Source: Prolixibacteraceae bacterium (lineage in GTDB: Bacteria; Bacteroidota; Bacteroidia; Bacteroidales; Prolixibacteraceae). Taken from it: DNA of 64,000 nucleotides. Where the stretch lies: the NCBI GenBank assembly GCA_019856515.1, contig CP082230.1, forward strand, positions 2,976,001-3,040,000. Reading direction: 5' to 3'. Every line of letters begins with the position of its first letter. The stretch's first letter is position 1. The notes under the pieces were generated by a model. The model had not been told where the DNA came from and did no database searches. It worked only from the letters and a program-made list of their open reading frames with translations. Shown one piece after another: positions 29,333 through 38,508 of the stretch. A program made the translations under genes and the position numbers.

Positions 29333-30640
29333 ATGACTCAACTATTTCATATGGACAAGCATTATCAACATCAAATATTAGAGCTCCTTAAATCAGAGGT
29401 AGCACCAGCAATGGGATGTACTGAACCTATTGCAGTAGCCTTAGCTGCCGCAAAAGCAACAGAACTTCTTGATTGTAAACCAACTCACATCACGATAAGA
29501 GTTAGTCGAAATATTCTTAAGAATGCCATGGGGGTTGGTATTCCTGGAACAGGAATGAGAGGAATACCTATTGCAGCGGCAATGGGTGCATTTGGCGGAA
29601 ACTCAGAAAAGAAACTAGAAGTACTTGCTGATGCCACAGAGGAAGAAGTGGAAGCGGCAAAAACATTCGTAAAAGGTCAAAATGTAACCGTAGAGCAGAA
29701 AGAGACATCTGAAATGCTATATATCGAATGCCTGTGCCAAAAGGGGGAGCAAACAGCAACTGCAATCATCAAAAAAGAACACACCTCTTTCTTCGAATTA
29801 AAAGTCAATGGAGAGGTTATTTCTATACATGCAGGAGATGAAGCAGACGATCACAACCCATCAGATGATGATAAGATGCCACCTCTTACCATAAAACGAA
29901 TTCTCAAATTCACTATCTCTGCAGATATTGAAGAACTAGAGTTTCTTAAAGAAGCTGTAGAGATGAACTTGGCAGTATCTAAAGAAGGTTTAACACACAG
30001 CTATGGATTACAAGTTGGTAAAAAAGTCATGGAAAATGTAGAAAAAGGGATTCTATCTCCTGGTCTGATCAACTATGCACAAAGTAAAACATGCGCTGCT
30101 TCCGATGCGAGAATGGCAGGTTGTACATTGCCTGTAATGACCACTACTGGATCAGGAAACCAAGGAATTACTGCCATGTTACCCATAGTTGCAGTCGCTG
30201 AGCGACTGATGAAGAGCGAAGAGAAAATGATTCGAGCCTTAGCTCTAAGCAATCTGGTCACCATCCATATAAAATCGAAACTTGGCAAACTAAGTGCACT
30301 GTGTGGTGCCATGGTTGCTGGAACAGGAGCTAGTGCTGGTATCACCTATCTTATGGGTGGCAACTGTAAACAGATTGAGGCTGCCATCCAGAATATGGCA
30401 GGAGGATTAACAGGAATGATCTGCGATGGTGCGAAACTTGGCTGTTCTTTAAAAATATCGGCCGCAGTGAACCAAGCCATACAGCTAGCCTTACTTGCTA
30501 TTGATGATGTTTGTATTGGAGATACAGATGGTATCATAGATCATGATGTAGAAAAAACTATCGCCAACGTAGCAGAGATTGGATCACAAGGAATGGTAGA
30601 GACAGATAAAATGATACTTGAGAAGATGATTTGTAAATAG
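29333..30640 (+). CDS. cyuA: L-cysteine desulfidase (UPF0597 family)
   Basis: A 435-residue protein of the CyuA/YhaM family (E. coli 436), which splits L-cysteine to pyruvate, ammonia and sulfide with a [4Fe-4S] cluster and is related to the serine dehydratase alpha domain. Conserved cysteines are in MGCTEPIAVALA (residue 29), KTCAASDARMAGC near 255, and MICDGAKLGCSLK near 365; these supply cluster and active-site ligands. GIPGTGMRGIP and TTTGSGNQGITA are further family motifs. The neighbouring cysteine transporter found in E. coli is absent here. Serine as a substrate cannot be excluded. Confidence 0.8.
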   Translation: MTQLFHMDKHYQHQILELLKSEVAPAMGCTEPIAVALAAAKATELLDCKPTHITIRVSRNILKNAMGVGIPGTGMRGIPIAAAMGAFGGNSEKKLEVLADATEEEVEAAKTFVKGQNVTVEQKETSEMLYIECLCQKGEQTATAIIKKEHTSFFELKVNGEVISIHAGDEADDHNPSDDDKMPPLTIKRILKFTISADIEELEFLKEAVEMNLAVSKEGLTHSYGLQVGKKVMENVEKGILSPGLINYAQSKTCAASDARMAGCTLPVMTTTGSGNQGITAMLPIVAVAERLMKSEEKMIRALALSNLVTIHIKSKLGKLSALCGAMVAGTGASAGITYLMGGNCKQIEAAIQNMAGGLTGMICDGAKLGCSLKISAAVNQAIQLALLAIDDVCIGDTDGIIDHDVEKTIANVAEIGSQGMVETDKMILEKMICK

Positions 30641-30738
30641 TATTAACACTTTTTATTTGGCAACTATTCTCAACTTCTATTTACCTATGCTATACACTTT
30701 TGACAGATTTTTGTCATCTTTGCAAAAAATAACTCATT

Positions 30739-31440
30739 ATGGCATTGATTTTAAATATAGAAACTGCTACAGAGATTTGTTCTGTTTGTCTATCTAAAGA
30801 TGGGGTGGTAACACACATCAAGGAGAACAAAGAGGGGCTTAACCATGCAAATCTACTAACAGTTTTCATCGAAGATATTTTAAAAGAAGCAGATATCAAG
30901 GCCACAGATCTTGATGCTGTTGCAGTTTCATCTGGACCAGGAAGCTATACTGGACTACGTATCGGTGTATCCGCTGCGAAAGGTATCTGTTATGGAGCGA
31001 ATATTCCTTTGATATCCATTAGCACATTACAAGCAATGGCCAATCATGCAGCAACATCACAAGAAGAGAAAACAAACAACACTCTGTATGCTTCACTTAT
31101 TGACGCGCGACGTATGGAAGTATTCTCTGCATTTTATGATATAGAGAACAACATCCAGCGACAAATCAATGCAGATATCATTGACGAGGAGAGCTATCGT
31201 GATATGCTTGAGCAGCATCCTGTTGTTTTTGTAGGAAATGGTGTTGAAAAATGCAAAGCAGCTTTAAATCATACCAATGCAATATTTGCAGAAGAGATTA
31301 AAGCATCGAGTGCTTATTTCGCACCTATAGCGGAGAAGAAATTTCAACAACAAGAGTTTGAATCTGTTGCTTACTTCGAACCATTCTACTTGAAAGATTT
31401 CGTGGCAACTCAGTCAAAAAAGAATATCTTAGGGAAATAA
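30739..31440 (+). CDS. tsaB: tRNA threonylcarbamoyladenosine synthesis protein TsaB
   Basis: A 233-residue ASKHA-fold partner of TsaD in making t6A37 in ANN-decoding tRNAs. It opens MALILNIETATEICSVCLS and carries VSSGPGSYTGLRIGVSAAKG near residue 68, the TsaB hallmark. It lacks the metal-binding histidines of TsaD, as expected. A short inverted repeat TGACA-GATTTT-TGTCA (30701-30716) precedes it. The gene for elongation factor P starts 38 bases downstream on the same strand, so both belong to one translation-related unit. Confidence 0.92.
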   Translation: MALILNIETATEICSVCLSKDGVVTHIKENKEGLNHANLLTVFIEDILKEADIKATDLDAVAVSSGPGSYTGLRIGVSAAKGICYGANIPLISISTLQAMANHAATSQEEKTNNTLYASLIDARRMEVFSAFYDIENNIQRQINADIIDEESYRDMLEQHPVVFVGNGVEKCKAALNHTNAIFAEEIKASSAYFAPIAEKKFQQQEFESVAYFEPFYLKDFVATQSKKNILGK

Positions 31441-31478
31441 TTTTATTTAGATAAATAACCATATAAATTTTAATACAG

Positions 31479-32048
31479 ATGGCATCTACTTCTGATTTTA
31501 AAAATGGCTTATGCATTGAGTACAATGGCCAACTTTTTCAGATCATACAATTTCAACACGTGAAACCAGGTAAAGGTGCAGCGTTTGTTAGAACAAAGCT
31601 TAAAAATGTCAAGACAGGTCGTGTAATCGAAAATACTTTCAATGCTGGTGTTAAAGTAAACACAGTGAGAGTAGAACGTCGTCCATACCAATTCTTATAT
31701 AAAGATGACATGGGATTCAATTTCATGCATACAGAAACTTTCGAGCAAGTATCTATCGAAGACTCTTTTGTAAATAACCCAGGTCTTATTAAAGAGGGAC
31801 AGATTGTGGAAATAAACTTCCATGCAGAAACAGAAACTCCCCTTACTCTTGAATTGCCTACTTATGTAGAAATGCTAGTGACTTATGCGGAACCTAGTGA
31901 AAAAGGAAATACGGCATCTTCTACTGCATTGAAGCGTTCAAATATTGAAACAGGTGCTGAGATTATGGTTCCTCTTTTCATTAACGAAGGAGATACTATC
32001 AAAATCAGTACTGCTGATGGAACTTACCATGAGCGTGTAAAGAAGTAA
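31479..32048 (+). CDS. efp: Elongation factor P
   Basis: Rescues ribosomes stalled at polyproline. The 189 residues form the three beta-barrel domains of EF-P. The tip loop in domain I reads HVKPGKGAAFVR, with the lysine that is modified in many bacteria at residue 32. The E. coli-type modification genes epmA and epmB are not adjacent. The length is typical. The gene follows tsaB and ends at the terminator at 32077. Confidence 0.95.
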   Translation: MASTSDFKNGLCIEYNGQLFQIIQFQHVKPGKGAAFVRTKLKNVKTGRVIENTFNAGVKVNTVRVERRPYQFLYKDDMGFNFMHTETFEQVSIEDSFVNNPGLIKEGQIVEINFHAETETPLTLELPTYVEMLVTYAEPSEKGNTASSTALKRSNIETGAEIMVPLFINEGDTIKISTADGTYHERVKK

Positions 32049-32076
32049 TCACTCCTAGGTTTAAGATATTTAAAAG

Positions 32077-32104
32077 GACAATCCAAATATGGGTTGTCTT
32101 TTTT
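32077..32104 (+). terminator. Terminator of tsaB-efp
   Basis: GGACAATCC-AAATAT-GGGTTGTC (one G-T pair) runs into TTTTTT, 28 bases after the efp stop. Confidence 0.75.
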
Positions 32105-32166
32105 GTTTTACAACAATATGGGATATTCATACTTCTACCCAGAACTAATGAATAGATAAGATCGTA

Positions 32167-32727
32167 CTAACCTTGTAAACTTTTCATTTCCAATTTCATC
32201 ATAATATCTGTCTGTTCATCGTCTCCAAGTTTGAAAACATGTTTGTCAAAAACAGTTAAACCATTCTTTTCGTAAAACTTGATCGCCCTTGGATTCTTCT
32301 CCCAAACACCTAACCATACACTCTCAACCTCCTTCTGTCGTGCCAATTCAATAGCCTTATCGTAAAGAATCTTTCCCACACTCTTTCCATGATACTCCTT
32401 AAGCACATAGATTCTTTCAATCTCAAGTGCATTATCTAGTTTCATTTCAGTTTGTGCATCTTTAACATTAACTTTTAGATAGCCAATTACTTTATCGTCT
32501 GATTCTGTAAAATAGAATTCCGAATTCTCATTTAGAAGCTGTGCTCTTAGTTTTTCTCTAGAGAACTCTTGATCCAAGTACTCTATCATATTTTCTTCAC
32601 TATTATACCAACCGTATGTTTCTTGAAAGGTTAATTGTCCAATTACTTTCAACTCTTCAATATCATTCAGACTTACTTTTCGTACTATCACACTTAATTT
32701 CTTAAGATCTGCATCCTCATCAATCAT
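32167..32727 (-). CDS. GNAT family N-acetyltransferase
   Basis: A 186-residue acetyltransferase. The acetyl-CoA pyrophosphate loop is ERIYVLKEYHGKSVGKILYD near residue 105, followed by VWLGVWEKNPRAIKFYEKNG near 140, the usual motif B. The N-terminal VRKVSLNDIEELKVIGQL is the typical GNAT first strand and helix. The pattern is close to PaiA/YjaB-like small-molecule or polyamine acetyltransferases, but the substrate is unknown. ATG 32727 is preferred to an upstream TTG (32745). It stands alone. Confidence 0.82.
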   Translation of the reverse strand: MIDEDADLKKLSVIVRKVSLNDIEELKVIGQLTFQETYGWYNSEENMIEYLDQEFSREKLRAQLLNENSEFYFTESDDKVIGYLKVNVKDAQTEMKLDNALEIERIYVLKEYHGKSVGKILYDKAIELARQKEVESVWLGVWEKNPRAIKFYEKNGLTVFDKHVFKLGDDEQTDIMMKLEMKSLQG

Positions 32728-32926
32728 CAGATATATAAGGTACAAAATGAAGTAGTATACTACTCAATACACAAAATAGAAATACCTACAAGATCAAATA
32801 ATTCACGTATAAACAATCGAAGTGACTATGATTTAAATCTATTATAATCAGATTTAAAGAATTAGACAAGAATAAGAAACAGTGTCTATTTATTGTATGA
32901 AATAGACACTGTCCATTAATGATTAC

Positions 32927-34219
32927 TTACTCAGCAATAATCAAGTAGTAGTTCTTTTTACCCTTTTGTGCAAGGATATATTTATTTGCAATCAGATATG
33001 AAGGGTCAATGATCACTTCTGGAGAAGCGACTTTCTGCTTATTGATACTTACCCCATTTCCTTTAATGCTACGACGAAGTTCCCCTTTTGATGGGAAGAC
33101 CTCTGCATGTTCCGACAATAATGACACAACATCTACACCTTCTTTGATTAGATCTGCAGACACTTTAAACTGAGGAACTCCTTCGAATACTGCCAAGAAA
33201 GTTCTTTCATCCAACTTCTGCAGTTGCTCTTGTGTTCCCTTTCCAAATAGAATAGCTGAAGCCTCAACAGCGGCATCATACTCCTCTTCTGAGTGTACCA
33301 TAATCGTCACCTCTTTAGCCAAACGCTGTTGAAGTACACGACGGTGAGGAGCCTCTTGGTGTTCGCTGACAATAGATGCTACCTCCTCTTGTGACAACAT
33401 AGTAAAGATCTTAATATACTTCTCAGCATCGTCATCCGATGTGTTTAACCAAAACTGGTAAAAAGCATATGGTGTAGTTCTCTCTGCATCTAGCCACACA
33501 TTGCCACTCTCCGTTTTTCCAAACTTCTTTCCATCTGCTTTAGTAATCAATGGACAGGTCATCGCAAATGCTTCTCCACGATCAATACGACGGATTAACT
33601 CCGTACCAGTCGTAATATTTCCCCATTGATCACTTCCACCCATCTGAAGTTTACAATTGTGTTCTCTATATAAGTGTAGAAAGTCTGTACCCTGAACCAA
33701 TTGATATGTAAATTCGGTAAAAGACAATCCCGACTTGTTACTACTGTCAAGTCGTTTTTTTACAGAATCTTTACTCATCATATAATTTACGGTAAGATGC
33801 TTTCCAATATCTCGTATAAATGACAAGAACGAAAACTCTTTCATCCAATCATAGTTATTCACCATGATGGCTTGATTCTCTTTTGCATCAGAAAAATCAA
33901 GCAGTCTTGACAACTGATTCTTCAAACAATCTTGGTTATGACGCAACGTAGTTTCATCAAGAAGATTACGTTCTTGTGATTTCATAGAAGGGTCCCCGAT
34001 CATTCCTGTTGCACCTCCAACGAGCACAATAGGTTGGTGACCTGCATTTTGAAGATGCTTCAACATCATTACGCCAACCAAGTGTCCTATATGTAGTGAA
34101 TCTGCGGTAGGGTCAATACCTACATAAGCAGAAGTCATCTCTTTCTTAAGTTGTTCTTCGGTTCCTGGCATGATGTCATGAATCATGCCTCTCCATTTTA
34201 ACTCTTCTACAAAATTCAT
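32927..34219 (-). CDS. tyrS: Tyrosyl-tRNA synthetase
   Basis: A class I synthetase of 430 residues. The HIGH motif is [15 protein letters not shown] near residue 40, the tyrosine pocket is [19 protein letters not shown] near 190, and the KMSKS-equivalent is [11 protein letters not shown] near 228. The C-terminal S4-like tRNA-binding domain (about 360-425) contains [19 protein letters not shown]. It is a single gene with a promoter element at 34248-34241. No T-box leader is seen, in keeping with the phylum. Confidence 0.96.
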   Translation of the reverse strand: MNFVEELKWRGMIHDIMPGTEEQLKKEMTSAYVGIDPTADSLHIGHLVGVMMLKHLQNAGHQPIVLVGGATGMIGDPSMKSQERNLLDETTLRHNQDCLKNQLSRLLDFSDAKENQAIMVNNYDWMKEFSFLSFIRDIGKHLTVNYMMSKDSVKKRLDSSNKSGLSFTEFTYQLVQGTDFLHLYREHNCKLQMGGSDQWGNITTGTELIRRIDRGEAFAMTCPLITKADGKKFGKTESGNVWLDAERTTPYAFYQFWLNTSDDDAEKYIKIFTMLSQEEVASIVSEHQEAPHRRVLQQRLAKEVTIMVHSEEEYDAAVEASAILFGKGTQEQLQKLDERTFLAVFEGVPQFKVSADLIKEGVDVVSLLSEHAEVFPSKGELRRSIKGNGVSINKQKVASPEVIIDPSYLIANKYILAQKGKKNYYLIIAE

Positions 34220-34240
34220 ATTATAATATTTCTTTTATCA

Positions 34241-34248
34241 CAAAGATA
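34241..34248 (-). promoter_or_regulatory. -7 promoter element (TAnnTTTG) of tyrS
   Basis: TATCTTTG on the minus strand, only 21 bases before the tyrS ATG, so the leader is very short. Confidence 0.55.
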
Positions 34249-34287
34249 ATCATTTCGTTTCAATACAACCACTCTTCATCAAAGATC

Positions 34288-34902
34288 CTATAGGTCATCA
34301 AAATCAAGATCTTCATCTGCCACTTTCTTCGCTTTCTGCTGTATCTTCTTGACTTGAGTCTTAGTCTTCTGCATCGTCTCTTTAATAGCCTTCTGTTGTT
34401 TTTCCCACTGCTCTTTTGGATCAATCTCCTCCAACATTGGGAATACACTAGGAGCGAAGAGTTTTATCGGCTTATATAGCTTGGACGTACTCTTTGTATG
34501 ATCATTCATCAAATCATCAACAGGTCTAAACTTTTCAGCTACGACAAGTAATAAGCTCAGTATAAATGCAACCTTTATCAATGCAAACACTGCACCTGCT
34601 ACATAATTCACCGATCCAAGAATCATAATATCAGCTAACTTTGTTAGCAATTTGGCAAGCAGATGAACCCCTACAATTAACAAAATAAAGGTTAGTACAA
34701 AGGAAACGAGTCCGACAAATTCAGAGTGCCAATTAAGTTGTTCCACCAAAACACCCTCTGTTAATTCAGAAAGTGAAGCAGAACCAAACACTCCAACAAA
34801 AAGAGCTAAGAAGGTCGCAATTTCAACAATAAATCCATTCTTATATCCTTGATAAGTTCCATAAACGAGGAAGACCCCTAAGATTGCATCAATAATGTTC
34901 AT
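34288..34902 (-). CDS. CvpA family inner-membrane protein
   Basis: A 204-residue protein with four hydrophobic segments (about residues 4-20, 28-44, 63-84, 101-121) and the CvpA start pattern NIIDAILGVFLVYGTYQGYKNGF. The family is linked to colicin V production and, in other bacteria, to envelope stress; its molecular job is not settled. The C-terminal 60 residues are rich in K, Q and E and probably helical. It is divergent from the GH3 gene, with about 100 bases between. Confidence 0.85.
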   Translation of the reverse strand: MNIIDAILGVFLVYGTYQGYKNGFIVEIATFLALFVGVFGSASLSELTEGVLVEQLNWHSEFVGLVSFVLTFILLIVGVHLLAKLLTKLADIMILGSVNYVAGAVFALIKVAFILSLLLVVAEKFRPVDDLMNDHTKSTSKLYKPIKLFAPSVFPMLEEIDPKEQWEKQQKAIKETMQKTKTQVKKIQQKAKKVADEDLDFDDL

Positions 34903-34927
34903 ACGCTATATTAAATTCATAAAAAAA

Positions 34928-34935
34928 CAAAAGTA
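34928..34935 (-). promoter_or_regulatory. -7 promoter element (TAnnTTTG) of the cvpA-family gene
   Basis: TACTTTTG on the minus strand, 25 bases before ATG 34902. Confidence 0.5.
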
Positions 34936-35000
34936 GCCTCATTACAATACTTACTTTTTTTTAATATCTTTAGAATTGTCAACCAATATGTTATTCCTAT

Positions 35001-36518
35001 ATGGCAATACTACAAACACTATTAAGTTGGTTCAATTCTCGTAGAATAGAAGAAATCGATCAATATACCCATCATGGAGAAGAGATTCAAAAACTCTGCT
35101 TCAATCACCTTATGGATAGAGCTAAGCACACCATATGGGGGGAAACCTATGGATATGGATCGATGAACTCTCATATTCAGTATAAGTCTCGTGTACCACT
35201 ACAATGCTACGAAGATATAAAACCTTATGTAGAACGTATAATAAAAGGAGAGGAGAATGTATTATGGAGCGGTAAAACACGATGGTTTGCAAAATCCTCA
35301 GGGACAACACAAAGCAAGAGTAAGTTTATCCCCATCACTGCGGACTCCTTAGAAGAGTGTCATTATCGTGCAGCCAAAGATATTCAGTCCATATATTTTA
35401 GAAGCAATCCCCAAAATAATGTATTAGGAGGCAAGACCTTAACTCTTGGAGGAAGCCATAAAGTCTCATCCTTGAACAACAACTCTTCGGTAGGGGATCT
35501 ATCTGCCGTCATGATTGAGAACCTTCCCTTCTGGACCGACCTCTATCGTACACCAGCACGTGAAGTAACCTTAACGGAGGCTTTTGATAAAAAAGTAGCA
35601 GCCATAATAGAGCACTCTTTAGACGAAGATGTAACAGCATTTGCTGGTGTACCCTCTTGGTATCTAGTACTTTTTCACAAGATTCTAGAAACGACAGGAG
35701 CCAATGATCTAAATGAGATATGGCCCAATCTTGAACTTTTTGTTCATGGAGGCATCTCTTTTTCTCCATACAAAGAACAATATAAGAAGCTGATCCCATC
35801 CTCAAATATGCATTATTTGGAGACATACAACGCTTCAGAAGGTTTCTTTGCCATACAGGATGTACTCTCTCGTGATGATATGTTATTGATGTTAGACTTA
35901 GGCATATTCTATGAGTTTATTCCAATGGATCAATTCAATGGAACCAACTCAGACACCATTACCCTCGGTGATGTAGAGAAAGACAAGAACTATGCAATAG
36001 TTATCTCTACCAATGGTGGATTGTGGAGATATATCATTGGAGATACCATTAAATTTACCTCCACCCATCCATATCGTATCAAAGTAACAGGACGTACATC
36101 ACATTTCATGAATGCTTTTGGTGAGGAGATTATAATCGAAAATGCACTTAGAGCGCTTGAAATAGCATGTAGAGTAACGGAAGCAGACATTAAAGAGTTT
36201 ACTGCTGCTCCAATATATTTTACTGAAGATAAGCAGGGAAGTCACCAGTGGGCTATTGAATTTAATAAACAGCCTAAGTCACTACCACTGTTTAAAGAGA
36301 CACTTGATAAATCACTACAAGAGGTCAATTCAGACTATGAAGCCAAACGTTTTAAAAACACCACACTCAATGCACCTGAACTTCTTATAATAAAAAATAA
36401 CAGTTTCTTTAGATGGTGTAAACAGAAGGGGAAGGTTGGGGGCCAAAACAAAATTCCACGCCTCTCTAATGATCGAAATTTTATCGAAGAGCTTATTTTA
36501 TTAGAGAAGCAACCTTAA
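35001..36518 (+). CDS. GH3-family acyl-adenylating enzyme
   Basis: A 505-residue protein of the GH3 family, named after plant auxin-conjugating enzymes and widespread in Bacteroidota. Features of the ANL adenylating fold are visible: the P-loop-like KSSGTTQSKSKFIPIT near residue 97, HGGISFSPY near 249, TYNASEGFFAIQD near 275, and GLWRYIIGDTIKFTS near 343 with the conserved YxxGD. In plants these enzymes activate a carboxylate with ATP and join it to an amino acid; the bacterial substrate is unknown. A deoxynucleoside kinase gene follows 53 bases later. Confidence 0.88.
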   Translation: MAILQTLLSWFNSRRIEEIDQYTHHGEEIQKLCFNHLMDRAKHTIWGETYGYGSMNSHIQYKSRVPLQCYEDIKPYVERIIKGEENVLWSGKTRWFAKSSGTTQSKSKFIPITADSLEECHYRAAKDIQSIYFRSNPQNNVLGGKTLTLGGSHKVSSLNNNSSVGDLSAVMIENLPFWTDLYRTPAREVTLTEAFDKKVAAIIEHSLDEDVTAFAGVPSWYLVLFHKILETTGANDLNEIWPNLELFVHGGISFSPYKEQYKKLIPSSNMHYLETYNASEGFFAIQDVLSRDDMLLMLDLGIFYEFIPMDQFNGTNSDTITLGDVEKDKNYAIVISTNGGLWRYIIGDTIKFTSTHPYRIKVTGRTSHFMNAFGEEIIIENALRALEIACRVTEADIKEFTAAPIYFTEDKQGSHQWAIEFNKQPKSLPLFKETLDKSLQEVNSDYEAKRFKNTTLNAPELLIIKNNSFFRWCKQKGKVGGQNKIPRLSNDRNFIEELILLEKQP

Positions 36519-36571
36519 CTATTGATATAGATTTCTATTTTTACACTAAATTAACTATTTATAAAGACGAC

Positions 36572-37192
36572 ATGCATATTGCCATTGCTGGAAATATCGG
36601 TTCCGGAAAAACAACATTAACAGGATTATTAGCAAAACATTACAACTGGGAAGCACATTTTGAAGATGCTGATGACAACCCATATCTTAGTGATTTCTAC
36701 GATGATATGCAGAGATGGTCATTTAATCTTCAAGTCTATTTCTTAAATAGTCGCTTCAACCAAGTCCTTGATATCAGAGAAACTGGAAAGACCGTTATAC
36801 AGGATAGAACGATTTATGAAGACGCTGAGATATTTGCTCCAAATCTACATGAAATGGGGTTAATGCCGTCTAGAGATTTTGAGAACTATAGCTCTCTTTT
36901 CAAACTTATGAGTCGTATGGTTCAACCACCCGATCTTCTTATTTATCTCCGATCATCTATACCTAATCTGGTACAACAGATTCAAAAAAGAGGACGAGAT
37001 TACGAAAACTCTATTCGTATAGATTACTTAACCCAGCTGAATGAGAAGTACAATAAATGGATTAATAACTATGACCTAGGAAATCTTCTCATCATCGATG
37101 TCGATGATATCGATTTTGCTCACAATCCAGAGGACCTTAGTCATATTATCGATAAGATTGACGCCCAAATTAACGGACTCTTCAATCGCTAG
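36572..37192 (+). CDS. Deoxynucleoside kinase (dNK/dGK-like)
   Basis: Phosphorylates deoxynucleosides for nucleotide salvage. In 206 residues it has the P-loop AGNIGSGKTTLTG (residues 5-17), the FEDADDNPYL segment, the DRTIYEDAEIF motif near 79 (general base and sugar binding), and a lid region with arginines (QKRGRDYENSIR) near 138. The pattern is that of bacterial deoxyadenosine/deoxyguanosine kinases; which base is preferred cannot be read. It may be co-transcribed with the GH3 gene. A strong terminator follows. Confidence 0.9.
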   Translation: MHIAIAGNIGSGKTTLTGLLAKHYNWEAHFEDADDNPYLSDFYDDMQRWSFNLQVYFLNSRFNQVLDIRETGKTVIQDRTIYEDAEIFAPNLHEMGLMPSRDFENYSSLFKLMSRMVQPPDLLIYLRSSIPNLVQQIQKRGRDYENSIRIDYLTQLNEKYNKWINNYDLGNLLIIDVDDIDFAHNPEDLSHIIDKIDAQINGLFNR

Positions 37193-37202
37193 TAATGGAT
37201 AT

Positions 37203-37240
37203 AAAAAAACGCTTTAAGAAGATCTTAAAGCGTTTTTTTT
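37203..37240. terminator. Bidirectional terminator between the dNK gene and galE
   Basis: CGCTTTAAGA-AGA-TCTTAAAGCG flanked by seven A on the left and eight T on the right, so it works for both convergent genes. Confidence 0.85.
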
Positions 37241-37257
37241 ATATCACATTAACCCAA

Positions 37258-38289
37258 TTAGTCAATGTTACGTATTTTCTTTTCCCAAGCCCATGCTGAA
37301 GCTAAAGTCTCTTCAACAGTACTTTGTGCTTTCCATCCTAGCTCTTCATTTGCAAACGTTGTATCAGCCCATACCTTTTCGATATCTCCTGCACGACGAT
37401 CTACAAGCTTATAGTTTAGCTTAACTCCTGTTACCTTCTCAAAGGCTTTCACCAATTGAAGAACAGTCAAACCGTTTCCTGTTCCAATATTAAAGAACTC
37501 AAGTGGCTTCTTATTGTTATGCTCCATCAGGCGACGAATTGCAACTACGTGTGCTTTTGCTAGATCGACAACATGAATATAGTCTCTCACAGCAGTTCCA
37601 TCTGCAGTATCATAATCATCACCAAAAATACTTAGTTGCTCACGCAACCCAGCACCTGTTTGAGTGATATATGGTACCAAGTTCTGAGGAACACCTACAG
37701 GAAGTTCTCCGATCTCAGCTGAAGCATGTGCTCCAATTGGATTAAAATAGCGTAAAGCGATACCACGAACACCACCTGCAAATGCAGAGATAGAGTCGAA
37801 TAAAATCTCTTCACACATTTGCTTTGTATTACCATAAGGAGAAGTTGCTTCCTGAACAGGGGCATTCTCTGTTACTGGCAACACTTCTGGTTGACCATAT
37901 ACAGTACATGAAGATGAGAATACAATACTTGGAACATTATATTGATCCATTGCTTCTAACAAGTTCATCAAAGAAACTAAGTTGTTTCTGTAATATAATA
38001 ACGGCTTCTCTACAGACTCCCCTACAGCTTTACTTGCAGCAAAGTGGATGATTGCCTCTAAACCATCATGTTTTTGGAAATACTCTTGAACTTTCGCTCT
38101 ATCACACAAATCAAATTGCTCAAAATGCGGACGGATTCCTGTGATTTTCTCAATACGATCTAAAACTTCGATATTTGAATTTGATAGATCGTCCACAATA
38201 AATACTTCGAATCCTTCATTTTGAAGTTCAACAACAGTGTGTGACCCAATATAGCCAACACCACCTGTGACCAATACTTGCTTTTTCAT
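37258..38289 (-). CDS. galE: UDP-glucose 4-epimerase
   Basis: Interconverts UDP-glucose and UDP-galactose with tightly bound NAD. The 343-residue extended SDR protein has GGVGYIGSHTVVEL (NAD-binding GxxGxxG, residues 9-22), FAASKAVGESVEKPL near 84, the catalytic SSSCTVYG and SPYGNTK (Ser-Tyr-Lys triad, near 125-155), and the ALRYFNPIGAH segment of GalE. It supplies UDP-galactose for surface polysaccharides. It is a single gene, divergent from the HU/SPOR gene. Confidence 0.94.
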   Translation of the reverse strand: MKKQVLVTGGVGYIGSHTVVELQNEGFEVFIVDDLSNSNIEVLDRIEKITGIRPHFEQFDLCDRAKVQEYFQKHDGLEAIIHFAASKAVGESVEKPLLYYRNNLVSLMNLLEAMDQYNVPSIVFSSSCTVYGQPEVLPVTENAPVQEATSPYGNTKQMCEEILFDSISAFAGGVRGIALRYFNPIGAHASAEIGELPVGVPQNLVPYITQTGAGLREQLSIFGDDYDTADGTAVRDYIHVVDLAKAHVVAIRRLMEHNNKKPLEFFNIGTGNGLTVLQLVKAFEKVTGVKLNYKLVDRRAGDIEKVWADTTFANEELGWKAQSTVEETLASAWAWEKKIRNID

Positions 38290-38323
38290 TGGTTTAATTT
38301 TTTATATTGTATACTGTGAATTA

Positions 38324-38331
38324 CAAAGGTA
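38324..38331 (-). promoter_or_regulatory. -7 promoter element (TAnnTTTG) of galE
   Basis: TACCTTTG on the minus strand, 34 bases before the galE ATG. Confidence 0.55.
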
Positions 38332-38384
38332 TAGATTTTAACATGAAGTATAGAACGTTTCTTTCGTATTGAACAAAGAATTAA

Positions 38385-38392
38385 TACTTTTG
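38385..38392 (+). promoter_or_regulatory. -7 promoter element (TAnnTTTG) of the HU/SPOR gene
   Basis: TACTTTTG. Transcription from here would start just ahead of the hairpin at 38403-38429. Confidence 0.45.
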
Positions 38393-38402
38393 AACAAGAA
38401 TG

Positions 38403-38429
38403 CACTTTTTTGCGTTACGTAAAAAAGTG
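38403..38429 (+). promoter_or_regulatory. Hairpin in the 5' leader of the HU/SPOR gene
   Basis: CACTTTTTTGCG-TTA-CGTAAAAAAGTG is a 12-base stem with one mismatch. It lies right after the -7 element and about 80 bases before ATG 38509. It may stabilise the message or be a protein-binding palindrome. Confidence 0.4.
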
Positions 38430-38508
38430 TAACCGAACAGATATTAGAAAAAACAAAACCGTAACCACTTATATTCAAATAGATACAACACCCATAGATA
38501 TTGAAAGA

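Noticed and set aside
30701..30716. Operator before tsaB (TGACA-N6-TGTCA)
   Set aside because: Five-base arms are too short to set apart from chance, and no regulator is nearby; noted only in the tsaB entry.
35509..35826. 105-codon minus-strand ORF inside the GH3 gene
   Set aside because: It is antisense to a conserved adenylating domain and has no recognisable feature.
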